Assembly: GCF_024494355.1 (NCBI RefSeq)
Contig: NZ_JAKNQY010000002.1
Location: 1 to 64,000 of the forward strand
Reading direction: 5' to 3'
Source: Pseudomonas sp. Q11
GTDB lineage: Bacteria; Pseudomonadota; Gammaproteobacteria; Pseudomonadales; Pseudomonadaceae
Length of the DNA stretch: 64,000 nucleotides
The position numbers and the translations under genes are program-made. The notes beneath the pieces were generated by a model that saw only the letters and a program-made list of their open reading frames with translations, searched no databases and had not been told where the DNA came from. Shown here in pieces: positions 1 to 8,096 of the stretch. Numbering within the stretch: position 1 is the first letter of the stretch; each line of letters begins with the position of its first letter.

Positions 1-55
1 TAATACCGCATACGTCCTACGGGAGAAAGCAGGGGACCTTCGGGCCTTGCGCTAT
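1..55 (+). rRNA. 16S rRNA fragment (partial, broken)
   Basis: The first 55 bases read as the sense strand of Pseudomonas 16S rRNA, from the AATACCGCATACGTCC stretch to CCTTGCGCTAT. In a normal 16S gene the next bases are CAGATGAGCC, but here the match ends at base 55 and REP-like sequence follows. The fragment continues leftwards out of the window, so its full size is unknown. It may be a relic of a broken rRNA operon or a chimeric assembly end. The identity is recalled from known 16S sequence, not from an alignment. Confidence 0.8.
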
Positions 56-59
56 AAGG

Positions 60-74
60 CTCGCTCCCACAGTT
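60..74. repeat. Half REP element
   Basis: The bases GCTCGCTCCCACAG are the reverse complement of the CTGTGGGAGCGAGC arm of the fluorescent-Pseudomonas REP found complete near 1646. Only one arm is present. A run of seven T follows, so the site could act as a weak terminator for a transcript from the left. Confidence 0.55.
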
Positions 75-157
75 TTTTTGTATTCCGGTCCTGGCAATCA
101 TCCTGTTATGAGCTAGTACTGTCAGGTCAATTCGACATCCTCTGACAGGAGTCCTCC

Positions 158-613
158 ATGTTGGCTCATTGGTCTCTCGCGGCAATTCATCTTCTGGCGT
201 TCGCCTTGGGGTTCTGGGCGGTACTTGCCCGTGGCACGGCGTTGCGACGCCTGGCGGGCGGTATGGACACGGTTCGAAATGTCTTGATGGCGGACAACCT
301 GTGGGGACTATCGGCGGTGGTCCTGCTGGTGACCGGTGGGATGCGAGCTTTCGGCGGCTTCGAAAAAGGCACGGACTATTACCTGCACCAGCCGTTGTTT
401 CACCTGAAAATGACCTTGTTCGTGTTGATCCTGTTGCTCGAGATCGCGCCGATGATCGCCTTGATCAAATGGCGGATGGCACTGGGTAAAGGCGGCGCGA
501 TCGATCCTTCGAAAGCCGGCCGGTTTGCACGAATCAGCCACATTGAAGCCTTGCTGCTAGTGCTGATGGTGGTCGCTGCCACAGGAATGGCTCGCGGCGT
601 GAGGCTGGGTTAA
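158..613 (+). CDS. DUF2214-type small membrane protein
   Basis: This 151-residue protein is mostly hydrophobic, with about four membrane-spanning stretches near residues 5-25, 48-65, 82-105 and 128-147. It resembles the DUF2214 family of inner-membrane proteins, whose function is unknown. The start is supported by GACAGGAG about 8 bases upstream. It appears monocistronic: the next gene lies on the other strand about 200 bases away. No catalytic motif is visible. The family name is from memory and moderately sure. Confidence 0.75.
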   Translation: MLAHWSLAAIHLLAFALGFWAVLARGTALRRLAGGMDTVRNVLMADNLWGLSAVVLLVTGGMRAFGGFEKGTDYYLHQPLFHLKMTLFVLILLLEIAPMIALIKWRMALGKGGAIDPSKAGRFARISHIEALLLVLMVVAATGMARGVRLG

Positions 614-759
614 CCCGTCATGAATACCTGCTTCGTCGCCATTAAAACGAAACGTCTGACAGCCATGCTACGAGCAATGTCATTAGTATCGGTTTGACGG
701 GATGGACGAAAAAATCATGGGCGGGATGGAGCGGGGGGAGGACGGTCGGCATGAATCTT

Positions 760-794
760 TAGCCAGCCTTGTGACGATGCATACGGGCTGGCTA
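760..794. terminator. Possible hairpin downstream of rsmE
   Basis: TAGCCAGCC (760-768) and GGCTGGCTA (786-794) form a perfect 9-bp stem with a 17-base loop, just beyond the rsmE stop. No clear U-tract follows on the minus strand, so a terminator role is uncertain. Confidence 0.35.
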
Positions 795-810
795 CGGACT
801 GCTACAGGGC

Positions 811-1005
811 TCAGGGCGTTTGCGGCTTGTCGGGGGCGGTAAGGCCCGCCTGAATACGCTGATAGATTTCTTCGCGGTGCACCGCAACGTTCTTTGGCGC
901 GTTGATGCCGATACGAACTTGTTGGCCGCTAACGCCCAGAATGGTGATCGTGATGTCGTCACCAATGTTTATGCTTTCACCGACTTTGCGGGTGAGTATC
1001 AGCAT
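811..1005 (-). CDS. rsmE: CsrA-family translational regulator RsmE
   Basis: This is a 64-residue RNA-binding regulator of the CsrA/RsmA family. Such proteins dimerise and bind GGA motifs over ribosome binding sites, repressing secondary metabolism and secretion until titrated by RsmX/Y/Z RNAs. The sequence opens [17 protein letters not shown] and carries the conserved [12 protein letters not shown] helix region. The C-terminus TAPDKPQTP resembles RsmE of P. protegens rather than RsmA. I chose the internal ATG at 1005 because the family begins MLILTR and AAGGAGA lies 6 bases upstream; a longer in-frame start at 1083 adds residues foreign to the family. The ribosome binding site itself contains a GGA, as would suit autoregulation (inference). 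Confidence 0.93.
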   Translation of the reverse strand: MLILTRKVGESINIGDDITITILGVSGQQVRIGINAPKNVAVHREEIYQRIQAGLTAPDKPQTP

Positions 1006-1252
1006 GGTGTTCTCCTTGATTGCTTTATAGGGCACCTGATTCAGGCAGTGCAGATGTCGGTACTGCTTATAGATTAGTGCCAAGTGTCACAATGTGGGTG
1101 CCTCTTTCTGACGCGCAGACGCAGCATTAATTCCCAGGGTGCGACTATACAGAGACGCCGTGCAGGTTTCTCGTGTTTTGAGCACTGTTTGCGGCGGTAT
1201 TGGCGGGTTTGAGTGCTAAAATCCTCGCTCCATGTCTTCCGGGGTAAACGTT

Positions 1253-1609
1253 GTGCGCAAATTGGCTTGGTTAATCGCGGTATTGGCGCTGGCAGGATGC
1301 GGTGAAGGGCGTGATGTCGAAACGCCGAAGCCGGCGGCGACCTCCGCGCCAGCCGTCGCTGTGCCGCAGTGGGGTGTCGAGGTCCGTGGCGAGATCCCGC
1401 AGGCTGTCAGTGACCTGACCGCCTGGCTCATCGAGCACAGTTTTGTATCAAGCGTGGTGAAAGAGAATGGCAAGGACCGGGTTCTGGTCGGGCCTTTCAA
1501 TTCAAAGGCCGAAGCCGAGGCGAAGCAGGAGCAATTGAACGCCGCACTGGTTCGAGCGAAAAAGCGCAACATCGAGTCGCTGGTGGTGGATTACCCGACC
1601 GCTCAATAA
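1253..1609 (+). CDS. SPOR-domain-like lipoprotein
   Basis: The protein (118 residues from the GTG at 1253, or 125 from the ATG at 1232) has a lipoprotein signal with the lipobox LAGC at about residues 14-17. A proline/alanine-rich linker is followed by a compact domain ending VLVGPFNSKAEAEAKQEQL. That pattern is typical of SPOR domains, which bind denuded peptidoglycan at the septum. The GTG start gives the compact signal VRKLAWLIAVLALAGC; neither start has a strong ribosome binding site. It stands alone, and a REP pair follows. Confidence 0.75.
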   Translation: MRKLAWLIAVLALAGCGEGRDVETPKPAATSAPAVAVPQWGVEVRGEIPQAVSDLTAWLIEHSFVSSVVKENGKDRVLVGPFNSKAEAEAKQEQLNAALVRAKKRNIESLVVDYPTAQ

Positions 1610-1645
1610 GCCCAGCAGAATAGAACAGTCAGATAAGCCACAACA

Positions 1646-1735
1646 CCTGTGGGAGCGAGCCTGCTCGCGATAGCAGTGGGTCGCCAACGTTGACGTTGGC
1701 AGGCATGTCCCTATCGCGAGCAAGCTCACCCACAG
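1646..1735. repeat. REP pair (inverted, Pseudomonas type)
   Basis: CTGTGGGAGCGAGCCTGCTC at 1648 and its near-complement, running from CTATCGCGAGCAAGC to CACAG at 1711-1735, form an inverted pair. Between them AACGTTGACGTT makes a small extra palindrome. This is the common intergenic REP/REPIN form of the P. fluorescens group. It lies between convergent genes. Confidence 0.85.
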
Positions 1736-1763
1736 TTGATTTGCGCTGTTCACTCATGCGAGG

Positions 1764-2453
1764 TCAACCACAGGCCTTCAAATTCACTGAGCCTACGAAC
1801 TCGTTTCCACGTCCCATCACGCACGCCACGCTCTGGTTGCGCTGGCGCTCCCAGCTCTGCACCGGGTAGGTCTTGTCCCAGGCTTCATACAGGCGCCGGT
1901 CCTGTTTCGAGAGGCGCAGGCCGTACTGCTTGCTCATGTAGAAATACGTCCGGGCGATCATTCCACGGATGGAAGGGCGGGGCATGACTTTCTTGGCTTT
2001 GAAATCCACCTGGGTCAGGCACGAGCCGTACTGGCCCTTCTGCGTTGGCAGCCAGCCAAAGCTGAAGTTGCTGCGGTCGCCGTTCACTTCCCCGATGCTT
2101 GGCACCAGATTGTGGAGGTCGGCCTCGGCCCGTTGATAGACCGGGTCATGGCGGGTGCAATTCTTTCGGCCGCCTTGTTGCCAGCATTGACGCTGATGAC
2201 CGATCTGCCAAGCCGGGACGATATGCTCCCACTCGATACGCGCGGCGCGATTGGCGTTTTTGCGCGGCACATAACCGCAGGCTGCCAGGTTCACGCGATT
2301 GCCTGAGTATTTGCAGCCACAGTAGAACTCGGTGGATTGGGGGGCATAGAGTTTCCAGGCGACTTTCTTGGCCTCGCGGAACGTACGGGGCGCATCGGCT
2401 TGCGCGCCCATGGCGACCATCACAAGCAATAAAGCAAAACAACGAACACTCAT
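1764..2453 (-). CDS. endA: Secreted endonuclease I (EndA)
   Basis: This 229-residue nuclease of the endonuclease I family degrades DNA in the periplasm or outside the cell. A signal peptide (MSVRCFALLLVMVAMGAQA) is followed by the family core: WEHIVPAWQIGHQRQCW, then the ADLHNLVPSIGEVNGDRSN motif with the metal-site His and Asn, then MIARTYFYM. Several cysteines (Cys-Gly-Cys near residue 44, Cys-Gly near 58) fit disulfides. I chose the ATG at 2453 because it gives a clean signal peptide; an upstream in-frame ATG would overlap DUF1654. It starts 5 bases after the DUF1654 gene, so the two form an operon behind the LexA box at 2726. Confidence 0.92.
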   Translation of the reverse strand: MSVRCFALLLVMVAMGAQADAPRTFREAKKVAWKLYAPQSTEFYCGCKYSGNRVNLAACGYVPRKNANRAARIEWEHIVPAWQIGHQRQCWQQGGRKNCTRHDPVYQRAEADLHNLVPSIGEVNGDRSNFSFGWLPTQKGQYGSCLTQVDFKAKKVMPRPSIRGMIARTYFYMSKQYGLRLSKQDRRLYEAWDKTYPVQSWERQRNQSVACVMGRGNEFVGSVNLKACG

Positions 2454-2458
2454 CAGAC

Positions 2459-2707
2459 TCAATCTTCCTTCGGCACAACCCAGAACACCTGCACACCGCC
2501 ATCGTCGCGATAGGCGAGGGTCACATTGTCGTTCTCGTCGATTTCTTCCAGCAGGCGCTCCCACTCATCCACCGGCTCCTCGGGAAGCCGGAAGATCAGG
2601 GCCGCCTTGGCTTTTTGTGCGGTGGGGGAGTTGATGATTTTCGAGACCCGCAGGCCAAGACGGGTATAGGAATCTAAGGGGGTAGTTGCAGCGGACGGCG
2701 TTGCCAC
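2459..2707 (-). CDS. DUF1654 protein, SOS-linked
   Basis: This 82-residue protein of the DUF1654 family is nearly confined to Pseudomonas and its phages; its function is unknown. The conserved core runs YTRLGLRVSKIINSP, then EWERLLEEIDENDNV, then DDGGVQVFW. I prefer the GTG at 2707 to the ATG at 2758: AAGGAT lies 6 bases upstream, and the longer version would translate through the LexA box. It is first in an operon with endA. Its position under LexA suggests a role around DNA damage or DNA turnover (inference). Confidence 0.8.
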   Translation of the reverse strand: MATPSAATTPLDSYTRLGLRVSKIINSPTAQKAKAALIFRLPEEPVDEWERLLEEIDENDNVTLAYRDDGGVQVFWVVPKED

Positions 2708-2725
2708 AGGATTATCCTTATTGAG

Positions 2726-2741
2726 CTGTACGTGCGTACAG
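2726..2741 (-). promoter_or_regulatory. LexA (SOS) box
   Basis: CTGT-ACGCACGT-ACAG on the minus strand matches the gamma-proteobacterial LexA consensus CTGT-N8-ACAG exactly in both conserved arms, and TA precedes it as in TACTGT. It lies 19 bases upstream of the preferred GTG start of the DUF1654-endA operon. Binding has not been shown here. Confidence 0.85.
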
Positions 2742-2891
2742 TATTTAACCGTAGGCATTTACGCAACTGCTTAAAATTCAAGAAAATCCTCTGACAACGC
2801 TTTTTCCGTTTTGGTGTAGGAAAAATTAAGCTAAAGAAGCCGCTCAAGCAGTCGATGGCCTTTGTAGGAATCTCATCCATGGAGTTTTGTT

Positions 2892-3338
2892 ATGTCGTTT
2901 TCCGTCGGCTTTCCAAATGCTGCTGCCGTCACCATCGGCGGCAAGTCCGCGGCCACGCTCAATGCCTTGAGCCAAGCGAGCGCTGAGGCAGCCGATGAGA
3001 CCCTCGGCCAGACGCAGGCGCCAGGCCAGGTCCGTACGAGCATGAGCCCTGCGTCCGAAGGCAAGGCCGAAAAGAGCGCGAGCACCCAAAGCATTGCCGT
3101 GCAGGTGTTGCTCAAGCGCATGCAAGAGCTTCAACAGCAGCTCAGAGAACAGCAACAACAGTTGGCTGCTGCGCAGAAGCAGGCCTATCCGACACCCGAA
3201 GCCAAAACCTCGACAGTCATGGCGATACAAGGCCAGATTGCCGACACCAGCGGCGCGTTGCTGGAGGTCACCGGCCATCTGATCACAGAGCTGGCCAAGG
3301 GCTCCGGCTCGGGTGCCCTGGTCAACACGATGGTCTGA
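2892..3338 (+). CDS. Hypothetical protein with Gln-rich coiled coil
   Basis: I do not recognise this 148-residue protein beyond noting that it looks like a conserved Pseudomonas hypothetical. It has no signal peptide. The middle (about residues 72-97, LKRMQELQQQLREQQQQLAA) is a strongly predicted Gln-rich coiled coil. The first 60 residues are Ala/Ser/Gly-rich and look disordered. GGAG lies 8 bases before the ATG. It stands alone ahead of the ribose operon promoter. Confidence 0.65.
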   Translation: MSFSVGFPNAAAVTIGGKSAATLNALSQASAEAADETLGQTQAPGQVRTSMSPASEGKAEKSASTQSIAVQVLLKRMQELQQQLREQQQQLAAAQKQAYPTPEAKTSTVMAIQGQIADTSGALLEVTGHLITELAKGSGSGALVNTMV

Positions 3339-3367
3339 GCCCGCAGCCTCGCGGTGAAATCCGCACG

Positions 3368-3418
3368 TTGACAAATCCTGGAAGCTTTACCATAGTTCCT
3401 TTCACGCAAACGTTTGCG
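3368..3418 (+). promoter_or_regulatory. rbs promoter and RbsR operator
   Basis: A TTGACA -35 box (3368-3373) and CATAGT -10-like box (3391-3396) are separated by exactly 17 bases. Directly downstream, CGCAAACGTTTGCG (3405-3418) is a perfect 14-bp palindrome with the central ACGT of LacI-family operators. It would cover the transcription start, as expected for repression by RbsR encoded in the same operon. Confidence 0.75.
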
Positions 3419-3507
3419 CAGCCTTCGCTGATGCTTGGCGACGGCCTGTGGAACGACTTCCCGTGCAACGATTTTGCTCAAAATAATCATAAAATCGGAG
3501 TGAACCC

Positions 3508-4464
3508 ATGAAGTTGCCATTCGCTGGACGCCTTCTCGCCGTCGCCATGCTCGCGGCCGCATCCGCTGCGCTGCCTTTCTCTTCGGCATTCGCCCAGACC
3601 CCGGAAAAACCCAAGGTTGCCCTGGTCATGAAATCCCTGGCCAACGAGTTCTTCCTGACCATGGAAGACGGCGCCAAGGCCTACCAGAAGGAACACTCCG
3701 CCGATTTCGACCTGATCTCCAACGGGATCAAGGATGAAACCGACACCGCCAACCAGATCCGCATTGTTGAGCAGATGATCGTGTCCAAGGTCGATGCCCT
3801 CATCATCGCGCCAGCCGATTCCAAGGCCATGGTGCCGGTGATCAAGAAAGCCGTCGACGCCGGCATCACCGTGATCAACATCGACAACCAGCTCGATCCG
3901 GCCGTGGTCAAAAGCAAAAACATCACTGTGCCGTTCGTAGGCCCGGACAATCGCAAGGGGGCGCGTCTGGTGGGTGAGTACCTGGCCAAGCAGCTCAAGG
4001 CCGGTGATGAGGTCGGTATCATCGAAGGCGTGTCCACCACCACCAACGCCCAGGCACGCACCGCCGGCTTCAAGGATGCAATGGAAGCGGCGCAGATCAA
4101 GGTCGTTTCCCTGCAATCGGGCGACTGGGAAATCAACAAGGGCAATCAGGTTGCCGCCTCGATGCTCAGCGAATACCCGAACATCAAGGCACTGCTGGCC
4201 GGTAACGACAGCATGGCGGTCGGCGCGGTATCGGCCATTCGGGCTGCCGGCAAGGCGGGCAAGGTAAAAGTGGTCGGTTACGACAACATCAACGCCATCA
4301 AGCCGATGCTCAAGGACGGTCGTGTTCTGGCGACTGCCGACCAGTTCGCCGCCAAGCAGGCTGTTTTCGGCATCGAGACCGCCCTGAAGATCCTCAAGGG
4401 CGAAGCCGTCGACAGCGGCACCAACGGCGTTATCGAAACTCCGGTCGAGCTGGTGACCCAGTAG
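3508..4464 (+). CDS. rbsB: Ribose ABC transporter, periplasmic binding protein
   Basis: This 318-residue protein of the type I sugar-binding family captures ribose in the periplasm. A signal peptide ends near Ala29 (SSAFAQ). The mature part begins KPKVALVMKSLANEFFLTM, then shows DALIIAPAD, and NIDNQLD and AGNDSMAVGA segments typical of RbsB. Length is normal. GGAG precedes the ATG. It is first in the operon, behind the RbsR operator at 3405. Confidence 0.95.
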   Translation: MKLPFAGRLLAVAMLAAASAALPFSSAFAQTPEKPKVALVMKSLANEFFLTMEDGAKAYQKEHSADFDLISNGIKDETDTANQIRIVEQMIVSKVDALIIAPADSKAMVPVIKKAVDAGITVINIDNQLDPAVVKSKNITVPFVGPDNRKGARLVGEYLAKQLKAGDEVGIIEGVSTTTNAQARTAGFKDAMEAAQIKVVSLQSGDWEINKGNQVAASMLSEYPNIKALLAGNDSMAVGAVSAIRAAGKAGKVKVVGYDNINAIKPMLKDGRVLATADQFAAKQAVFGIETALKILKGEAVDSGTNGVIETPVELVTQ

Positions 4465-4522
4465 TTATTCTGGCGACACAACGACGCTCGCCATTACTGG
4501 CGGGCGTATTGGAGAGTTTTTT

Positions 4523-6076
4523 ATGTCCGTTCGCGACCCGAACGCTGTCCTTTCGGTCAGCGGCATCGGCAAGACCTATGCCCAGCCGGTACTGACCGAC
4601 ATCGACCTGACGTTGATGCGGGGTGAAGTGCTGGCGCTGACCGGCGAAAATGGCGCCGGTAAGAGCACCCTGTCCAAGATCATCGGCGGGCTGGTGACGC
4701 CGACCACCGGGCAGATGCAATTCCAGGGACAGGATTATCGTCCTGGCAGCCGCACCCAGGCTGAAGAGCTGGGCGTGCGCATGGTGATGCAGGAGCTCAA
4801 CCTGCTGCCGACGCTTTCCGTGGCCGAAAACCTGTTTCTCGACAACTTGCCCAGCCACGGTGGCTGGATCAGCCGTAAGCAGTTGCGCACAGCGGCGGTC
4901 GAGGCCATGGCCCAGGTGGGGCTCGATGCGATCGACCCTGACACACTGGTCGGTGAGTTGGGTATCGGTCACCAGCAGATGGTCGAAATCGCCCGCAACC
5001 TGATCGGTGATTGCCATGTGCTGATTCTCGACGAGCCGACCGCGATGCTGACCGCTCGTGAGGTCGAGATGCTCTTTGAGCAGATCACTCGTTTGCAGGC
5101 GCGGGGCGTGTCGATCATCTATATCTCCCATCGCCTCGAAGAACTGGCTCGGGTCGCCCAGCGCATTGCGGTATTGCGTGACGGTAATCTGGTCTGCGTC
5201 GAGCCGATGGCCAACTACAACAGCGAGCAACTGGTGACGCTGATGGTCGGGCGGGAGCTGGGCGAGCACATCGACCTGGGCCCGCGCCAGATCGGCGCGC
5301 CGGCATTGACCGTCAACGGCTTGAGCCGTTCGGACAAGGTCCGCGATGTGTCCTTCGAGGTGCGCAGCGGCGAGATATTTGGTATTTCCGGGCTGATCGG
5401 GGCAGGGCGCACCGAACTGCTTCGGCTGATCTTCGGCGCCGATGCGGCCGACAGCGGCACGGTGGCGCTGGGTTCGCCGGCCCGTGTCGTCAGTATTCGC
5501 TCGCCGTCCGATGCGGTGGCCCACGGCATCGCGCTGATCACCGAGGACCGCAAGGGCGAAGGCCTGCTGCTGACTCAATCCATCGCCGCCAACATTGCCC
5601 TGGGCAACATGCCGGAAATCTCCAGCGCCGGCTTCGTCAATGGTGGCGAGGAGTTCTCGTTGGCGCAGCGGCAGATCGACGCCATGCGAATCCGCAGCTC
5701 CAGCCCGACGCAGTTGGTGTCCGAACTGTCGGGCGGCAATCAACAGAAGGTCGTCATCGGTCGCTGGCTCGAACGCGATTGCTCGGTATTGCTGTTCGAC
5801 GAGCCGACCCGAGGCATCGACGTCGGCGCCAAATTCGACATCTATGCGCTGCTCGGTGAGCTGACGCGCCAGGGCAAGGCGCTGGTCGTGGTGTCCAGCG
5901 ACCTGCGGGAATTGATGCTGATCTGTGACCGGATCGGTGTGCTGTCCGCCGGACGCCTGATTGACACCTTCGAGCGTGACAGCTGGACCCAGGATGACTT
6001 GCTTGCCGCCGCATTCGCCGGCTACCAGAAACGTGATGCGTTGCTCAACGAAGCAGCGCCTAGGGACTTCTCATGA
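4523..6076 (+). CDS. rbsA: Ribose ABC transporter, ATPase (tandem domains)
   Basis: This 517-residue double ATPase energises ribose import. The first nucleotide-binding domain has Walker A GENGAGKST near residue 40 and Walker B VLILDEPTA near 170, but its signature is the degenerate LGIGHQQ. The second domain keeps a clear LSGGNQQK signature near residue 400 and Walker B VLLFDEPT. Such asymmetry is normal for this family. The last codons overlap the rbsC start by 4 bases (ATGA), indicating translational coupling. Confidence 0.95.
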   Translation: MSVRDPNAVLSVSGIGKTYAQPVLTDIDLTLMRGEVLALTGENGAGKSTLSKIIGGLVTPTTGQMQFQGQDYRPGSRTQAEELGVRMVMQELNLLPTLSVAENLFLDNLPSHGGWISRKQLRTAAVEAMAQVGLDAIDPDTLVGELGIGHQQMVEIARNLIGDCHVLILDEPTAMLTAREVEMLFEQITRLQARGVSIIYISHRLEELARVAQRIAVLRDGNLVCVEPMANYNSEQLVTLMVGRELGEHIDLGPRQIGAPALTVNGLSRSDKVRDVSFEVRSGEIFGISGLIGAGRTELLRLIFGADAADSGTVALGSPARVVSIRSPSDAVAHGIALITEDRKGEGLLLTQSIAANIALGNMPEISSAGFVNGGEEFSLAQRQIDAMRIRSSSPTQLVSELSGGNQQKVVIGRWLERDCSVLLFDEPTRGIDVGAKFDIYALLGELTRQGKALVVVSSDLRELMLICDRIGVLSAGRLIDTFERDSWTQDDLLAAAFAGYQKRDALLNEAAPRDFS

Positions 6077-7050
6077 AAACCGTATCTGCCGTCGGCAAGC
6101 CGAGTGGCAACTTCTATGGCCTGGGTACCTACCTGGGACTGGCCGGTGCCTTGTTGGCGATGATCGCGTTGTTCTCGGTCCTGAGCAGCCATTTTCTTTC
6201 GTATGACACTTTCAGCACCCTGGCCAACCAGATTCCAGACCTCATGGTGCTGGCGGTCGGCATGACCTTCATCCTGATCATCGGCGGTATCGATCTGTCG
6301 GTCGGGTCGGTGCTGGCCCTGGCCGCCTCGACGGTGAGCGTGGCGGTGCTGGGCTGGGGCTGGAGCGTCTGGCCAGCGGCATTGTTGGGCATGGCCGTGG
6401 CGGCGCTGGCTGGCACCGTCACCGGTTCGATTACCGTGGCGTGGCGGATCCCGTCGTTCATCGTTTCCCTTGGCGTGCTGGAAATGGCCCGAGGCCTGGC
6501 GTACCAGATGACCGGCTCGCGGACGGCCTACATCGGGGATTCCTTCGCCTGGCTGTCCAACCCGATCGCCTTCGGCATTTCACCGTCATTCATCATTGCC
6601 TTGTTGGTGATCTTCATTGCCCAGGCTGTGCTGACCCGCACCGTGTTTGGCCGTTACTTGATCGGTATCGGCACCAATGAGGAGGCCGTGCGCCTGGCGG
6701 GTATCAATCCAAAGCCCTACAAGATCCTGGTGTTCAGCCTGATGGGCTTGCTGGCCGGTCTGGCCGCGCTGTTCCAGATTTCCCGCCTGGAGGCGGCAGA
6801 CCCGAACGCCGGTTCAGGGCTCGAGCTGCAGGTCATCGCTGCTGTGGTCATCGGCGGCACGAGCCTGATGGGCGGGCGCGGTTCGGTCATCAGCACGTTC
6901 TTTGGCGTGCTGATCATCTCTGTGCTGGCAGCGGGCCTGGCGCAGATTGGCGCCTCCGAACCGACCAAGCGCATCATTACCGGCGCGGTGATCGTCGTTG
7001 CGGTGGTGCTCGACACCTACCGCAGCCAGCGCGCCAGTCGGCGGGCCTGA
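6073..7050 (+). CDS. rbsC: Ribose ABC transporter, permease
   Basis: This 325-residue inner-membrane permease has about eight to ten hydrophobic segments. The MTFILIIGGIDLSVGSVLAL region and AGINPKPYKILVFSLMG cytoplasmic loop are hallmarks of the RbsC/AraH family. It partners with RbsA and RbsB. The start overlaps the rbsA stop, and rbsR follows 3 bases after its stop. Confidence 0.95.
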   Translation: MKTVSAVGKPSGNFYGLGTYLGLAGALLAMIALFSVLSSHFLSYDTFSTLANQIPDLMVLAVGMTFILIIGGIDLSVGSVLALAASTVSVAVLGWGWSVWPAALLGMAVAALAGTVTGSITVAWRIPSFIVSLGVLEMARGLAYQMTGSRTAYIGDSFAWLSNPIAFGISPSFIIALLVIFIAQAVLTRTVFGRYLIGIGTNEEAVRLAGINPKPYKILVFSLMGLLAGLAALFQISRLEAADPNAGSGLELQVIAAVVIGGTSLMGGRGSVISTFFGVLIISVLAAGLAQIGASEPTKRIITGAVIVVAVVLDTYRSQRASRRA

Positions 7051-7053
7051 ACC

Positions 7054-8073
7054 ATGGCAACGATCAAGGATGTGGCGGCGCTCGCAGGAATTTCCTACAC
7101 GACGGTGTCCCACGTAGTGAACAAGACGCGGCCGGTCAGCGAAGAGGTGCGGCTCAAGGTCGAGGCCGCCATCGAGCGCCTCGACTACGTGCCCAGCGCA
7201 GTGGCCCGGTCGCTCAAGGCCAAGACCACCGCGACCATTGGCCTGCTGGTGCCCAACAGCCTCAACCCCTACTTTGCCGAACTGGCCCGGGGGATCGAGG
7301 ATTACTGTGAGCGCAACGGCTACTGCGTGATCCTGTGCAACTCCGATGACAACCCGGACAAGCAGCGCAGTTATCTGCGGGTGCTGCTGGAAAAACGCAT
7401 CGACGGTCTGATCGTCGCTTCCGCTGGCGGCGACGTCGGTCTCGCCCAGGGGCTGACCAACGTGCGCACGCCCATGGTCATCGTCGACCGTGGGCTTGAC
7501 GGCGTCGACGCGGACCTGGTGCGCATCGACCATGAGCTCGGCGCGTACCTGGCCACCCAGCACCTGCTGGAGTTGGGCCACCGTGATATCGCTTTTATCG
7601 GTGGTCCGGCGGACACCAGCGTGGCGCAGATGCGTCTGGCTGGTTACTGCCGCGCCCTGAAAGAGGCGGGGATCGAGCTGCCCGTCGAGCGCATGCTCGA
7701 AAGCGATTTCACCAGTACCGGTGGTTACCAGGCGGCGGCCAGGCTGCTCGAGCATCAGCCACCCAGTGCGATTTTTGCGGCCAACGACATGATCGGAATC
7801 GGTGTGCTGCGCGCTGCGGCCGAGCGCAACGTGCGCGTGCCCAGTGAACTGTCGGTCATTGGTTTCGATGACATTCAGATGAGCCGTTATGTCTATCCGG
7901 CGCTGACCACGGTGGGGCAGTCGATCCTGCAGCTCGGTGAGATGGCCGCTGAAGTGCTGTTGCGGCGGATCGCAACGCCGGGACTTGCCACCGATCAGCG
8001 GATCGTGACGCCCAGCATTGTCTTGCGAGAGTCGACTGCACCACTGTCCGGTACATTCGCCCAATACCGCTGA
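7054..8073 (+). CDS. rbsR: LacI-family ribose operon repressor
   Basis: This 339-residue repressor has an N-terminal LacI helix-turn-helix (MATIKDVAALAGISYTTVSH) and a periplasmic-binding-like sensor domain (SLNPYFAELARGIEDYC, AANDMIGIGVL, VIGFDDIQMSRY). Inside the rbs operon it most likely senses ribose and binds CGCAAACGTTTGCG at 3405. It lies between rbsC and rbsK, as in many pseudomonads. I separate it from the two other LacI proteins of the window, which are closer to each other. Confidence 0.9.
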   Translation: MATIKDVAALAGISYTTVSHVVNKTRPVSEEVRLKVEAAIERLDYVPSAVARSLKAKTTATIGLLVPNSLNPYFAELARGIEDYCERNGYCVILCNSDDNPDKQRSYLRVLLEKRIDGLIVASAGGDVGLAQGLTNVRTPMVIVDRGLDGVDADLVRIDHELGAYLATQHLLELGHRDIAFIGGPADTSVAQMRLAGYCRALKEAGIELPVERMLESDFTSTGGYQAAARLLEHQPPSAIFAANDMIGIGVLRAAAERNVRVPSELSVIGFDDIQMSRYVYPALTTVGQSILQLGEMAAEVLLRRIATPGLATDQRIVTPSIVLRESTAPLSGTFAQYR

Positions 8074-8096
8074 ACCGAATTGATGAGTGACGATGT

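Noticed and set aside
1646-1735. A rho-independent terminator after the SPOR lipoprotein
   Set aside because: The inverted repeat is a REP pair, with no T-run; it may still slow transcription but is best called a repeat.
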